The notes beneath the pieces were generated by a model. It was not told where the DNA came from and did no database searches. It saw only the letters and a program-made list of their open reading frames with translations. The translations under genes and the position numbers were made by a program. A stretch of 64,000 nucleotides of DNA from the NCBI GenBank assembly GCA_038327195.1, contig JBBQKU010000001.1, positions 124,001-188,000 of the forward strand, given 5' to 3'. The stretch's first letter is position 1; every line of letters begins with the position of its first letter. Below are positions 35,151-42,913 of the stretch, one piece after another. The stretch is from UBA4416 sp038327195. Lineage in GTDB: Bacteria; Bacteroidota; Bacteroidia; B-17B0; Aurantibacillaceae.

Positions 35151-35417
35151 TTATTTTAAGTAAGTATCAATCGAGTAAATAGTACTTATTGGAATATGTT
35201 CTATTAAACTCATCATATTACTATCATTTGCAGAAAAAATTTCTGATGTTGGTATGAATTGTATTCTTCCTTCATATTCACCATTAATTATAGTTCCGTA
35301 TTTTCTAATTCCGTTGTTTAAAACAATCATTGCTTGTGTCGTGTTCATCTTATTAAAATTTGATGGTTCAATGTTAATAAACAAACTTGATGCCATAAAT
35401 AAAAAAAGCGCCCACAA
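35151..35417 (-). CDS. Small exported or membrane-anchored protein, function unknown
   Basis: Up to 88 aa from ATG 35417, with a hydrophobic N-terminus (ALFLFMASSLFI), followed by an MIVLNNGIRKYGTIINGEY segment and a beta-rich tail ending HIPISTIYSIDTYLK. An ATG further in (MNTTQAMIV, 35348) is an alternative start without the hydrophobic segment. A hairpin terminator right behind the stop supports a real gene. No family is recognised. Confidence 0.55.
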   Translation of the reverse strand: MWALFLFMASSLFINIEPSNFNKMNTTQAMIVLNNGIRKYGTIINGEYEGRIQFIPTSEIFSANDSNMMSLIEHIPISTIYSIDTYLK

Positions 35418-35468
35418 TACAGATATAACAATGCCTTAACCCTTAATTCACAATACGTTAAGGATATG

Positions 35469-36656
35469 TTAATCTTCCCCTTTTTTTTGCTTCGATTCCT
35501 TTTTAGAACCCGAATACATTTCAAATTTTAACAATTTACATTCTAAGGACGCATTAAATAAGGTCATTTTTTTACTTGGATGTAAACCAATGCATTTCAT
35601 AGCTTCCATGTTTGAGGTAATCATCCAACACGTCCAACCACCAAAATCTTTTTTAAGTTTATCACCTATTTGTTTATAAAACGCATTAGTGTCTTCCATT
35701 TTAATACGCTCGTCATAAGGCGGGTTTAATAAAATAGTACCGTGTGGTTTAGTAGGCATTAAATCAAAAAACGAAATATGTTCGTATTGAATCACATCAT
35801 CCACTTTTGCAACAGCACCATTTCGTTTGGCCATTTCTAAAGGAACGATATCAATATCACTCGAAATAATATTTGGCATATCATCTTTTATACGGTTAAT
35901 ACTACTGGTATAAATTGTATCCCATAATTCTTTATCATAATCACGCCATTTCATAAACCCAAACTCTTCTCTAAAAACACCAGGAGGAATATTATTAGCA
36001 AACAAAGCGGCTTCAATTCCTAATGTGCCCGAACCACACATGCCATCTATTAAAGGTAAATGAGGTTGCCAGTTTGATAATAAAACCATGCCTGCTGCCA
36101 ATACTTCTTTCATAGGTGCAGTATCAATATCAACACGGTAGCCACGTTTAAATAAAGAATCGCCACTACTATCTAAACTCACATTCACAAAGTTTTGAAA
36201 TATATGCACGTAAATACGAATAGTTGGCCTATCTAAATTTACATCTGGGCGAACCGAAAACTTATCTACAAAGCGATCGCAAATGGCATCTTTTGTTTTT
36301 TGAGAAACATATAAAGAGTGATTAAAAATTTCTGAATTTACGGTAGCGTTAATGGCTAAGGTATCATCGGTTCCTAATAAGGTTTCCCACTCAAATTTTT
36401 TAATGTTTTCATATAATTCATGTTCGTTATCGGCATGAAACGAAAACAATGGCACTAACACTTTTAAAGCAGTTCTTAAACATAAATTGGCTTTATACAT
36501 AAAACCCTTATCGCCGGTAAAAGCAACACCACGTTTAAAGGGTTCAATGTTTTTGGCACCTAGTTTTAATAATTCGTTTACTAAAACATCTTCTAAGCCA
36601 TGAAAGGTGGTTGCTTTCATTTCAAAATCGTTGGCTGTACTTTTTTTCTCTCTCAA
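35469..36656 (-). CDS. THUMP-domain RNA guanine-N2 methyltransferase (RlmL N-terminal-type)
   Basis: A 395-aa protein of the YpsC/RlmL family that methylates 23S rRNA guanine. The N-terminal ferredoxin-like/THUMP part (FHGLEDVLVNELLKLGAKNI to about 150) precedes a Rossmann methyltransferase with an LIDGMCGSGTLGIEAAL SAM motif and the catalytic NPPY tetrad (LLNPPYDERI). A Lys/Glu-rich tail ends the protein. The start may be the ATG at 36656, or one slightly inside (MKATTFHG at 36617). It borders the cassette-like region at its 5' side. Confidence 0.9.
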   Translation of the reverse strand: MREKKSTANDFEMKATTFHGLEDVLVNELLKLGAKNIEPFKRGVAFTGDKGFMYKANLCLRTALKVLVPLFSFHADNEHELYENIKKFEWETLLGTDDTLAINATVNSEIFNHSLYVSQKTKDAICDRFVDKFSVRPDVNLDRPTIRIYVHIFQNFVNVSLDSSGDSLFKRGYRVDIDTAPMKEVLAAGMVLLSNWQPHLPLIDGMCGSGTLGIEAALFANNIPPGVFREEFGFMKWRDYDKELWDTIYTSSINRIKDDMPNIISSDIDIVPLEMAKRNGAVAKVDDVIQYEHISFFDLMPTKPHGTILLNPPYDERIKMEDTNAFYKQIGDKLKKDFGGWTCWMITSNMEAMKCIGLHPSKKMTLFNASLECKLLKFEMYSGSKKESKQKKGED

Positions 36657-36699
36657 TTTATAATTTTTTTAAATACGCATCAATTAGTTAACTCGTGCA

Positions 36700-36726
36700 C
36701 AAAAGTAAGTATTATTTTTGCGCAAA
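36700..36726 (-). promoter_or_regulatory. Candidate promoter for the THUMP methyltransferase gene
   Basis: On the minus strand, TTTG (36723-36726) is followed by TACTTTTG (36700-36707), fitting -33 TTTG / -7 TAnnTTTG with a 15-nt spacing. It lies 44 nt upstream of the ATG at 36656. Confidence 0.45.
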
Positions 36727-36802
36727 TTTGTGTTTTCGCAATAACAGTTTTATTAAGGAAACTTTAGAGGCTTTACATTGGAATTGCTGTTGGTTTCTGG
36801 GG

Positions 36803-37510
36803 TTATTCTTTCCACTCAAAATGATATTCACCGTTCGGCTCTTTCACTTTAATTTGCTTTACTGTTTTTAGTCTAATACTTTCAAGGTCTGTATAATTAC
36901 AATTATGTAAAAAACTTTTTGAACCAACTGCCCATATTGCACCACAAGATTTTATTCCAGATATTTCCTTTCTTTGAATAACAATAATCTTATCATTTTT
37001 ATCTAAAACGGTTATTGTCTCTTTGTCAAAATTTTTCACAAAGCCTTGAATTTTGTCTTTGCATATTAATTTTATGTCTATTGGGTCTGCAAATTTTATT
37101 ATTCGTTCAAATGATTTTGCTTTAATCATAAGTCTAGGTAATGGGTTTATGTCTGGTGCAATTTTACTGATGTCGCCATTTGTTATACTAACTATAAACG
37201 GCATTTTATCTAATTCAGGCTTCATAAAAGTTTTAACATAAACAGTATCTTTTGTTGAATCGTCAATTGCTATATAGTCTACACGAATAGAAGTGTTTTT
37301 TTGATTTTGAGCACCACTCTTTAATGTACAACCCTTACTACATAGAAGCAAAAAACCATGTGTTTTTGTTGTATCCTGTGTATAAAATGTACTATAAATA
37401 CGTATAGTTCTGCCGGTATTATTTTGAATTTCAGAGGCGTATTCTTGTCCAACTAAGTTGTTCAAAATAAAGAGAAACAATATAAATGTCAGTTTTGTTT
37501 TAGTTGTCAT
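36803..37510 (-). CDS. Exported protein of unknown function (cassette-like gene 1)
   Basis: A 235-aa protein with a signal peptide (hydrophobic residues 8-19, cleavage near NLVGQ). The mature protein has EIQNNTGRTIRIYSTFY, then several beta-rich stretches, a basic segment (LMIKAKSFERIIKF) and a CNYTDLESIR segment near the end. No known domain is recognised. No TAnnTTTG promoter was found within 100 bp upstream; instead a palindromic repeat copy starts about 8 nt before the ATG. The gene is in the same orientation as the next three. Confidence 0.7.
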   Translation of the reverse strand: MTTKTKLTFILFLFILNNLVGQEYASEIQNNTGRTIRIYSTFYTQDTTKTHGFLLLCSKGCTLKSGAQNQKNTSIRVDYIAIDDSTKDTVYVKTFMKPELDKMPFIVSITNGDISKIAPDINPLPRLMIKAKSFERIIKFADPIDIKLICKDKIQGFVKNFDKETITVLDKNDKIIVIQRKEISGIKSCGAIWAVGSKSFLHNCNYTDLESIRLKTVKQIKVKEPNGEYHFEWKE

Positions 37511-37518
37511 ACACTAGC

Positions 37519-37672
37519 AGCTAACGTTTTGAAGCTAAATTTTATTTTGGGATTTGAAACTTTGTATACCGAAATATTACTGACAATGATACAATGCTTT
37601 TTAGACATTTGCAAAGCCAAAATAAATTTCTTTATCGAAGGGACTTTATTTGTAAGTGCTTTGGTGTTAGCT
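37519..37672. repeat. attC-like palindromic repeat, copy 1
   Basis: Ends are the inverted repeats AGCTAAC (37519-37525) and GTTAGCT (37666-37672). Shared blocks with copies 2 and 3 are TAACGTTTT, a TTTTGGGATTTGAAAC-type block, TACCGAAAT, the CATTTGCAAAGC-xAAAATAAAT core, and TCGAAGG. It fills most of the gap between cassette-like genes 1 and 2. Confidence 0.6.
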
Positions 37673-37710
37673 ATTTTTGACAATAGAAAGTATTGTTACT
37701 CGTAGTTTTT

Positions 37711-38622
37711 TTATTTACAATTTTTGTCATAAATATTTTTTGCTCTTTCAAAACCTAGGTCAGCAGATTTTTTTAAGTCTTCGCATTCTCCAACTTTATC
37801 GTCTAAATTATGTTTTATACCAGCTCTGCCAAAAAAAGCCTCGGGGTTTTCAGAATTCAGGTCTATTGATTTATTATAGTCTTTTATTGCTAATTTATAT
37901 TTCTTAATATGACCGTATGAAATTGCTCTATTACTATATAAGCTTGGGTTATTGGGTTCCAATTCAATTGAAGCTGTATAATCTAAAATTGCACCTTCGT
38001 CATCTGTCATTGCCAACTTCGTATTTCCTCTGTTGGTGTACGCTTTAGAATTTTTAGGATTAATTTTAATTATTTTATTATAGTCTTCTATTGCTCCAAT
38101 CATATCTCCTAATTTTTTTTTAGTATTTCCTCTGTTGAAATATCCGTCTTCAAAATTAGGATTGATTTCAATGGCTTTAGAATAATCTTCAATGGCTTCT
38201 TTGTATTCTCCAATTGCCTTTTCTGAATTACCTCTTGCTAAATAGTAGTCTTCGTGTTTTTTAATACTTATAGCTTTGTTAAAATCTAAAATAGCCTCTT
38301 TATACATAGTCATCTCATGTTTTGCATTACCTCGATTGTAATAAATTTCGGGCTCCGAAGAGTCGATTTTTTCAGCTTCATTTAAATCAGTTATTGCTCC
38401 ATTATTGTCATTTAATAAGCTTTTAACATTGGCTCTATTGATTAACGCACTTACAAAAGTTGGTTTGATAAGTAATACTTTGTCATATTCAATTAACGCT
38501 TCTTGATACTTGCCATTCTTTTTAAATTTGACGGCTTTTTCAAAAGTTTCTTTTGTTATATCTTGAGAGTATACGATTAATGAAAATTGTAAGAAGAAAA
38601 TGGAAAGTATTAAATTTTTCAT
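37711..38622 (-). CDS. Exported TPR-repeat protein (cassette-like gene 2)
   Basis: A 303-aa protein with a signal peptide (cleavage near IVYSQ). At least seven tetratricopeptide repeats follow, e.g. GKYQEALIEYDKVLLIKP, then NRGNAKHEMTMYKEAILD, then NRGNTKKKLGDMIGAIED, covering about residues 25-285. A C-terminal CEDLKKSADLGFERAKN unit ends the protein. Function is probably protein-protein interaction in the periplasm. No promoter element was found in the upstream gap, which is occupied by repeat copy 2. Confidence 0.85.
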   Translation of the reverse strand: MKNLILSIFFLQFSLIVYSQDITKETFEKAVKFKKNGKYQEALIEYDKVLLIKPTFVSALINRANVKSLLNDNNGAITDLNEAEKIDSSEPEIYYNRGNAKHEMTMYKEAILDFNKAISIKKHEDYYLARGNSEKAIGEYKEAIEDYSKAIEINPNFEDGYFNRGNTKKKLGDMIGAIEDYNKIIKINPKNSKAYTNRGNTKLAMTDDEGAILDYTASIELEPNNPSLYSNRAISYGHIKKYKLAIKDYNKSIDLNSENPEAFFGRAGIKHNLDDKVGECEDLKKSADLGFERAKNIYDKNCK

Positions 38623-38644
38623 ATGATAGTTTTTTTAAATTACT

Positions 38645-38820
38645 GGTAACGTTTTATCGGTTTATTTCAATTTGGGTTTTGAAACACTGCCTACCGAAAT
38701 GCTTTTAACAAAGCTAAATGTTTTTTAGCCATTTGCAAAGCTAAAATAAATGTCCTTACCGAAGGAACAGCTTTTGCAAATGCTTATACTTACACCAAAA
38801 TTGAATAAACCGTGAGTTAT
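38645..38820. repeat. attC-like palindromic repeat, copy 2
   Basis: The clearest copy. Terminal arms CGGTTTATTTCAATTT (38658-38673) and AAAATTGAATAAACCG (38797-38812) pair over 15-16 bp with one bulged base. A small GCTAAA/TTTAGC hairpin and a GCCATTTGCAAAGC / GCTTTTGCAAATGC pair lie inside. Single bulged bases in long imperfect palindromes are also characteristic of integron attC sites, although the GTTRRRY core is not exact. Confidence 0.6.
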
Positions 38821-38862
38821 AGGTTGTGCGTCATATATAGTTTATTTTTAAGTGTCCGCATT

Positions 38863-39528
38863 TTAATAACCTATAATACCACTGTAAACAAAGTCTTCAA
38901 CTACCTTTTTGTCATTAGTGTAGCCTAATATTTTACCAAAAGGTTTTCTTATTGTGTCAACAAAACAAAATAAAGGTTGACTGGATTGTTTAAAAGTTGC
39001 TTCTTCAAAGTATTTATTTTTGTCGCCAGATTTCACAAGCTTACGTTCTTTGCCATACCAAAAAACTACTTGATTTGTGTCACTTGTTGGTCTCGTGTCG
39101 TCAACTGCAAGCCAAGCGATAATAAAATTGTCTTGTATTTTGTCGTTGTCCCCAAATATTGAAAGAGTTTTCCATTCTTTACCGCTTTCACTCATACAAG
39201 CATAACCAGAGAAAATAATTAAAATATTCTTTTTCTCTTTTCTTGCATAATAAATAGCAGTGTCTATGTTGTTATAACCATAGAACTTTGCTGTGTCTTT
39301 CGTTGTTTTGTTCGTATAAGTAAAAGTTTTTTTATTGTTCAGATTTCTATTTACTGATTTGGTGTCACGGTAATTACGAATTACAAACATGATTAGAATA
39401 ACTAGAATTATTCCTGAGATAGGCACAAGAGGTCTAAGAAGAGGCCTACCGCCAACTGGATTTTCAATATAGTCATCTTTTCTATTGTATTTTGGTTTCA
39501 TACTTGTCTTGAGTGATGTCCGGGCCAT
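38863..39528 (-). CDS. Membrane-anchored thioredoxin-like protein with degenerate active site (cassette-like gene 3)
   Basis: The open frame reaches 39546, but the ATG at 39528 (MARTS) or 39501 (MKPKYN) is more likely, because repeat copy 3 touches this boundary. After a basic N-terminus a TM helix (about ILVILIMFV) follows. The C-terminal domain has a thioredoxin-like pattern with ILIIFSGYACMSESGKEWK where CxxC would lie, so only one Cys remains. A cis-Pro-like SQPLFCFVD segment follows. It resembles DsbD C-terminal/DUF255-type domains but is unlikely to be a classical disulfide reductase. Confidence 0.6.
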   Translation of the reverse strand: MARTSLKTSMKPKYNRKDDYIENPVGGRPLLRPLVPISGIILVILIMFVIRNYRDTKSVNRNLNNKKTFTYTNKTTKDTAKFYGYNNIDTAIYYARKEKKNILIIFSGYACMSESGKEWKTLSIFGDNDKIQDNFIIAWLAVDDTRPTSDTNQVVFWYGKERKLVKSGDKNKYFEEATFKQSSQPLFCFVDTIRKPFGKILGYTNDKKVVEDFVYSGIIGY

Positions 39529-39693
39529 TACCCTATCGGTTTGCAAGCAGTCCTAGTTTGCAGTTTGGAACACTTGTCTACCGAATGTTTGTTTAAAGAT
39601 ACAATGTTGCTAGGAATTGCAAAGAAAAAATTAAAAACTTTTCTACCGCTTTTGCAAATGCTTTGATGTCGCCCGCATAAGTTTTAGGTAATG
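39526..39693. repeat. attC-like palindromic repeat, copy 3 (divergent)
   Basis: CATTACC (39526-39532) and GGTAATG (39687-39693) form the terminal inverted repeat. Internal blocks shared with the other copies are the TTTGGAACACTTGTCTACCG-type block, ATTGCAAAG, and TACCGCTTTTGCAAATGCTT. The right end abuts the stop codon of cassette-like gene 4, as expected if the repeat is a 3' element of that gene. Confidence 0.5.
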
Positions 39694-40185
39694 TTATGCA
39701 ATGTTATTTATCTTAAAAATAATATTTGAAACTTTGTAATCGTCATTAAGATTGAATTCTTTATTTTCGTTTTTAAAATATAGAGTTCCATCTTTCCGGT
39801 TTTCAACCCATTCCAAAATATTAGTTTTCACATATGAAATAGTTTTGTTTTCATTTGGGAGAAATGTCATTTCTGTTGTTTCATCATAAATTATATTATG
39901 AATTTCAAATGCCCCAAAAATTTCTTTAAGTTGAATAAGAGTTAAGAAATCTTCTTCACTTTTCTTAAGAAACCAAACAACTGATTCAATATTTCTATTT
40001 TCATCAAAGTTTAAAAATATTTGACGAAATCTTTTGTCTCGAGGTTCAATATAATATCTTTTTATTGATTTCGATTCATCACTTCCTTCATTACTTTTTC
40101 CTTCTCCGAATAATTCTAATGATGCTTCAACATTCCAGTTATTTTGGAAGTGTTTATACATATCCTTAAAGTATTCTTTCAGCAT
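39694..40185 (-). CDS. Cytosolic protein of unknown function (cassette-like gene 4)
   Basis: A 163-aa protein without a signal peptide, beginning MLKEYFKDMYKHFQNNW. It is rich in charged residues (LFGEGKSNEGSDESKS, FDENRNIESVVWFLK) and Asn, with a few beta-strand-like segments. No motif is recognised. Such short soluble orphan proteins are typical of integron cassettes. The upstream region carries a TAACGTTT block but not the full repeat. Confidence 0.65.
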   Translation of the reverse strand: MLKEYFKDMYKHFQNNWNVEASLELFGEGKSNEGSDESKSIKRYYIEPRDKRFRQIFLNFDENRNIESVVWFLKKSEEDFLTLIQLKEIFGAFEIHNIIYDETTEMTFLPNENKTISYVKTNILEWVENRKDGTLYFKNENKEFNLNDDYKVSNIIFKINNIA

Positions 40186-40310
40186 TACTAATTTTTTGTA
40201 AGTTGTTTATTAACGTTTAGTTTGGTATAATAGTGCATAACTTACTGATAGGATTCATAAAGGTAATTCAATGTGCAGTAAACTGTTGTATTGCAAAATC
40301 TTTTGTATTC

Positions 40311-41180
40311 TTAAAAATATAAATCGTCTGTTTTTAAACGAAGGTATTTTCTTACTGAAATGGCAGCGCTTAAACCAGAAATTAAAATACCAAGTACCAT
40401 AATGCAAGCAAATAAAATGGCCAATAAATTTGGGTCTTGTAATTGCAATAAATCAGGAATGTATTTTGTACTCAACACTAAAAACCCTGCTAATAAAAAA
40501 CCCGCTAATAGCCCTGCAATCAATCCTTGGCGTATGCCTTTAAAAATAAATGGCTTGCGTATAAAACCCTGTGTGGCGCCAACCAAATACATGGTGCGTA
40601 TTAAAAAACGTTTCGAGTAAATGGATAAACGAATGGTGTTATTAATTAAAGCAATGGCTACAATTAATAAAAGCCCACTAAACACTAAAATGTAAATGCT
40701 AATAATGCGAGCATTGCTATTTACTTGCTGTATCATGTCTTTATGATAAATCACTTCTTTAACAAAATGTTTTTGCAAAATTTCTTTTTCAAATAAAGCT
40801 AAACTGTCTATGTTGGCATATTCCGAATTTAATTTCACATCCAACGAAGAAAGTAGGGGATTATAACCCAAAAATGTAATAAAATCTTCGCCCAAATCTT
40901 GTTGCAATTTTTTTGCAGCCACATCTTTACTAATGTAATCGGCTTGTTTGGTGTAAGGCGATGAGCTTATTTCTTGTTTTAATAAATCAAGTTCAACTTG
41001 GCTAGTTGTATCTTTTAAAACTATTTGAAAACCAACATTTTCTTTAATGTGATTAGATAGTTGTTTGGCATTAACTACAATTAAACCTAATAAACCAAGC
41101 ATAAATAACACTAAGGCTAAACTAATAACAACCGTTATTTGTGAGGTTAATGTTTTTTTTGATAGTGTTGTTGATGCCAC
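40311..41180 (-). CDS. ftsX: Cell division permease-like protein FtsX
   Basis: A 289-aa membrane protein of the FtsX family, the permease partner of FtsE that activates cell-wall hydrolases at the septum. It has an N-terminal TM (about 15-35, VVISLALVLFMLGLLGLIVV), a periplasmic loop of about 120 aa, then three TM segments near the C-terminus (IYILVFSGLLLIVAIALI, a FIFKGIRQGLIAG segment, LLAILFACIMVLGILI). Length is normal. No ftsE is adjacent, which is common in Bacteroidota. It forms the far boundary of the cassette-like segment. Confidence 0.88.
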   Translation of the reverse strand: MASTTLSKKTLTSQITVVISLALVLFMLGLLGLIVVNAKQLSNHIKENVGFQIVLKDTTSQVELDLLKQEISSSPYTKQADYISKDVAAKKLQQDLGEDFITFLGYNPLLSSLDVKLNSEYANIDSLALFEKEILQKHFVKEVIYHKDMIQQVNSNARIISIYILVFSGLLLIVAIALINNTIRLSIYSKRFLIRTMYLVGATQGFIRKPFIFKGIRQGLIAGLLAGFLLAGFLVLSTKYIPDLLQLQDPNLLAILFACIMVLGILISGLSAAISVRKYLRLKTDDLYF

Positions 41181-41271
41181 GTTTTCGCTAATTTTAGTTT
41201 AACGAAGTTACTTTTTAAACTAAAGAAGAAAATGAGGATTGAAAGTAATAATTAACAGTGAAATGTTGGTT

Positions 41272-41943
41272 TTATAAATTTGGTCGCTTCAATTTAGTTC
41301 TCAAAATAGATTGTTCATGTTTCCACTCTTCTATTTTTTTAAGATGTCCGCTCAATAAAATATCTGGAACCGTCCAGCCATTATATTCTGCAGGGCGTGT
41401 ATACGTTGGTGGTGAAACCAATCCATCCTGAAAAGAATCTGATAAAGCAGAAGTTTCATCATTTAAAACACCAGGTATTAAACGGATAATGGCATCACAC
41501 ATGACAGCAGCAGGTAATTCGCCACCACTTAATACATAATCTCCAATCGATATTTCTTTGGTAATAATGTGTTCACGGATGCGTTCATCAATGCCTTTAT
41601 AATGGCCACATAACACAATAATATTTTTTAAAGTAGAAAATTGGTTGCAATGCGCTTGCGTTAATTGTTCGCCATCAGGAGCCATATAGATGATTTCATC
41701 ATAGGTTCTTTCTTTTTTTAAATCCGCTATGCAATTAGCAATAGGTTCAATCATCATAACCATTCCAGCTCCACCACCAAAGGCATAATCATCTACTTTT
41801 CGGTTAGGAGGAAGGCCGTATTGTCTTAAATCAATCAAATTTATCTCAACGAGTTGTTTTTGCACGGCTCGTTTTACAATACTGTGATTAAATGGGCTTT
41901 CCAGCAAAGGAGGGTGAACTGTTATTATATCGATTCGCATCAT
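41272..41943 (-). CDS. trmD: tRNA (guanine-37-N1)-methyltransferase
   Basis: Methylates G37 of tRNAs reading CNN codons, preventing frameshifts. The 223-aa protein has MRIDIITVHPPLL, DDYAFGGGAGMVM, LCGHYKGIDERI and EISIGDYVLSGGELP, the trefoil-knot SPOUT motifs of TrmD. Two adjacent Met codons are possible starts (MMRID); either gives the same protein apart from one residue. Usual partners (rpsP, rimM, rplS) are not adjacent. Confidence 0.95.
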   Translation of the reverse strand: MMRIDIITVHPPLLESPFNHSIVKRAVQKQLVEINLIDLRQYGLPPNRKVDDYAFGGGAGMVMMIEPIANCIADLKKERTYDEIIYMAPDGEQLTQAHCNQFSTLKNIIVLCGHYKGIDERIREHIITKEISIGDYVLSGGELPAAVMCDAIIRLIPGVLNDETSALSDSFQDGLVSPPTYTRPAEYNGWTVPDILLSGHLKKIEEWKHEQSILRTKLKRPNL

Positions 41944-42035
41944 TTCTATTAAAATATCGCATTAAATTTACTATTATTTTAATAATAATTTAGAGAGTAG
42001 TATATTTACCCCATTAATATAAAAACCAAAGTCAA

Positions 42036-42860
42036 ATGAAATTTTTATTAATTACACTAGTATTCCTTTTAGGGTTTAATTCTTTTGCTCAAAAGGATAA
42101 AAAAGAAAAGAAGGATAAGAAAGAAGAGAAAGTAAATGAAAAAGTAAAGTTTATATATAAAGAGGTTGTTTTAGAAACGGATGATTATAAAATTTATATT
42201 ATTGATGCCGTTGCAACAGAGGCAGTTTGTAAATTTAAAATGAAAGTGTTTAATAAAACAAATGATTATTTAATTGTTAAACCTAAAGAATTTGCCTTGA
42301 TAGCAGATGGAAAAACATTAGTAAGCACAGATAAAAATTTAATAGTGCCGCCTAATGAAGAAACATTTAAAGTGATTGATTTTAAGGCAGCCGGATTAAG
42401 AGTTCCAAATTTTACGGTTGAAATAAAAGGTATTTACAAAGCATCAGCAGGCGGTAAAGCACTTGCTGCTCCTGATTTTGTTTTTCCTGCAATGACTAAT
42501 CAATTTGTTGCTGGCGGATTTACATGCACCTTAAAAAATTCTAAATTGGAAACATCAAAATCAAGCGCTAAGTTTGATTGTGTTTATACAGGCGATGGTG
42601 TAGCAATATTAGATTCATATAAGTGTTCGGCTATTATGCCTAATGGAACTGCGAATGCAAATAAGAAAAAATATAACGGTTCAATTTTAGAAAAAGGTGA
42701 AAGCGAAGATTTTACAGTAGTGGTTGAAGAAATACCAGGAGCAGGCGATATGCAAAAAAAAGGGTTTACTTTAAAATGGAACGATACATTTAAAGAAACA
42801 AAATTATTACCCTTAAAGCCTACAAAAATTGAAGTTTTAAAAGATTCAGAAAAACAATAA
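42036..42860 (+). CDS. Exported protein of unknown function with Lys/Glu-rich linker
   Basis: A 274-aa protein with a signal peptide (hydrophobic residues 3-16, cleavage near NSFAQ), then a KDKKEKKDKKEEK linker. The remainder is beta-rich (two similar halves near VFNKTNDYLIVKPKEFALI and VGGFT-type strands), with a YKCSAIMPNGTANA segment. It is predicted to be periplasmic or surface exposed. No family is recognised. It precedes the acyl-CoA dehydrogenase gene by 53 nt. Confidence 0.65.
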   Translation: MKFLLITLVFLLGFNSFAQKDKKEKKDKKEEKVNEKVKFIYKEVVLETDDYKIYIIDAVATEAVCKFKMKVFNKTNDYLIVKPKEFALIADGKTLVSTDKNLIVPPNEETFKVIDFKAAGLRVPNFTVEIKGIYKASAGGKALAAPDFVFPAMTNQFVAGGFTCTLKNSKLETSKSSAKFDCVYTGDGVAILDSYKCSAIMPNGTANANKKKYNGSILEKGESEDFTVVVEEIPGAGDMQKKGFTLKWNDTFKETKLLPLKPTKIEVLKDSEKQ

Positions 42861-42913
42861 TCATAAATACGTGTTACTAATACATATAATATCAAAATCA
42901 TAAAATAAATAAA

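Noticed and set aside
36657..36802. A fourth palindromic repeat copy below cassette-like gene 1
   Set aside because: The 146-bp gap shows no clear shared blocks with copies 1-3, apart from the promoter of the methyltransferase gene.
40186..40310. Full repeat copy between cassette-like gene 4 and ftsX
   Set aside because: Only the TAACGTTT block and a weak GCATAAC segment are shared; the CATTTGCAAAGC core is missing, so it is an edge remnant at most.
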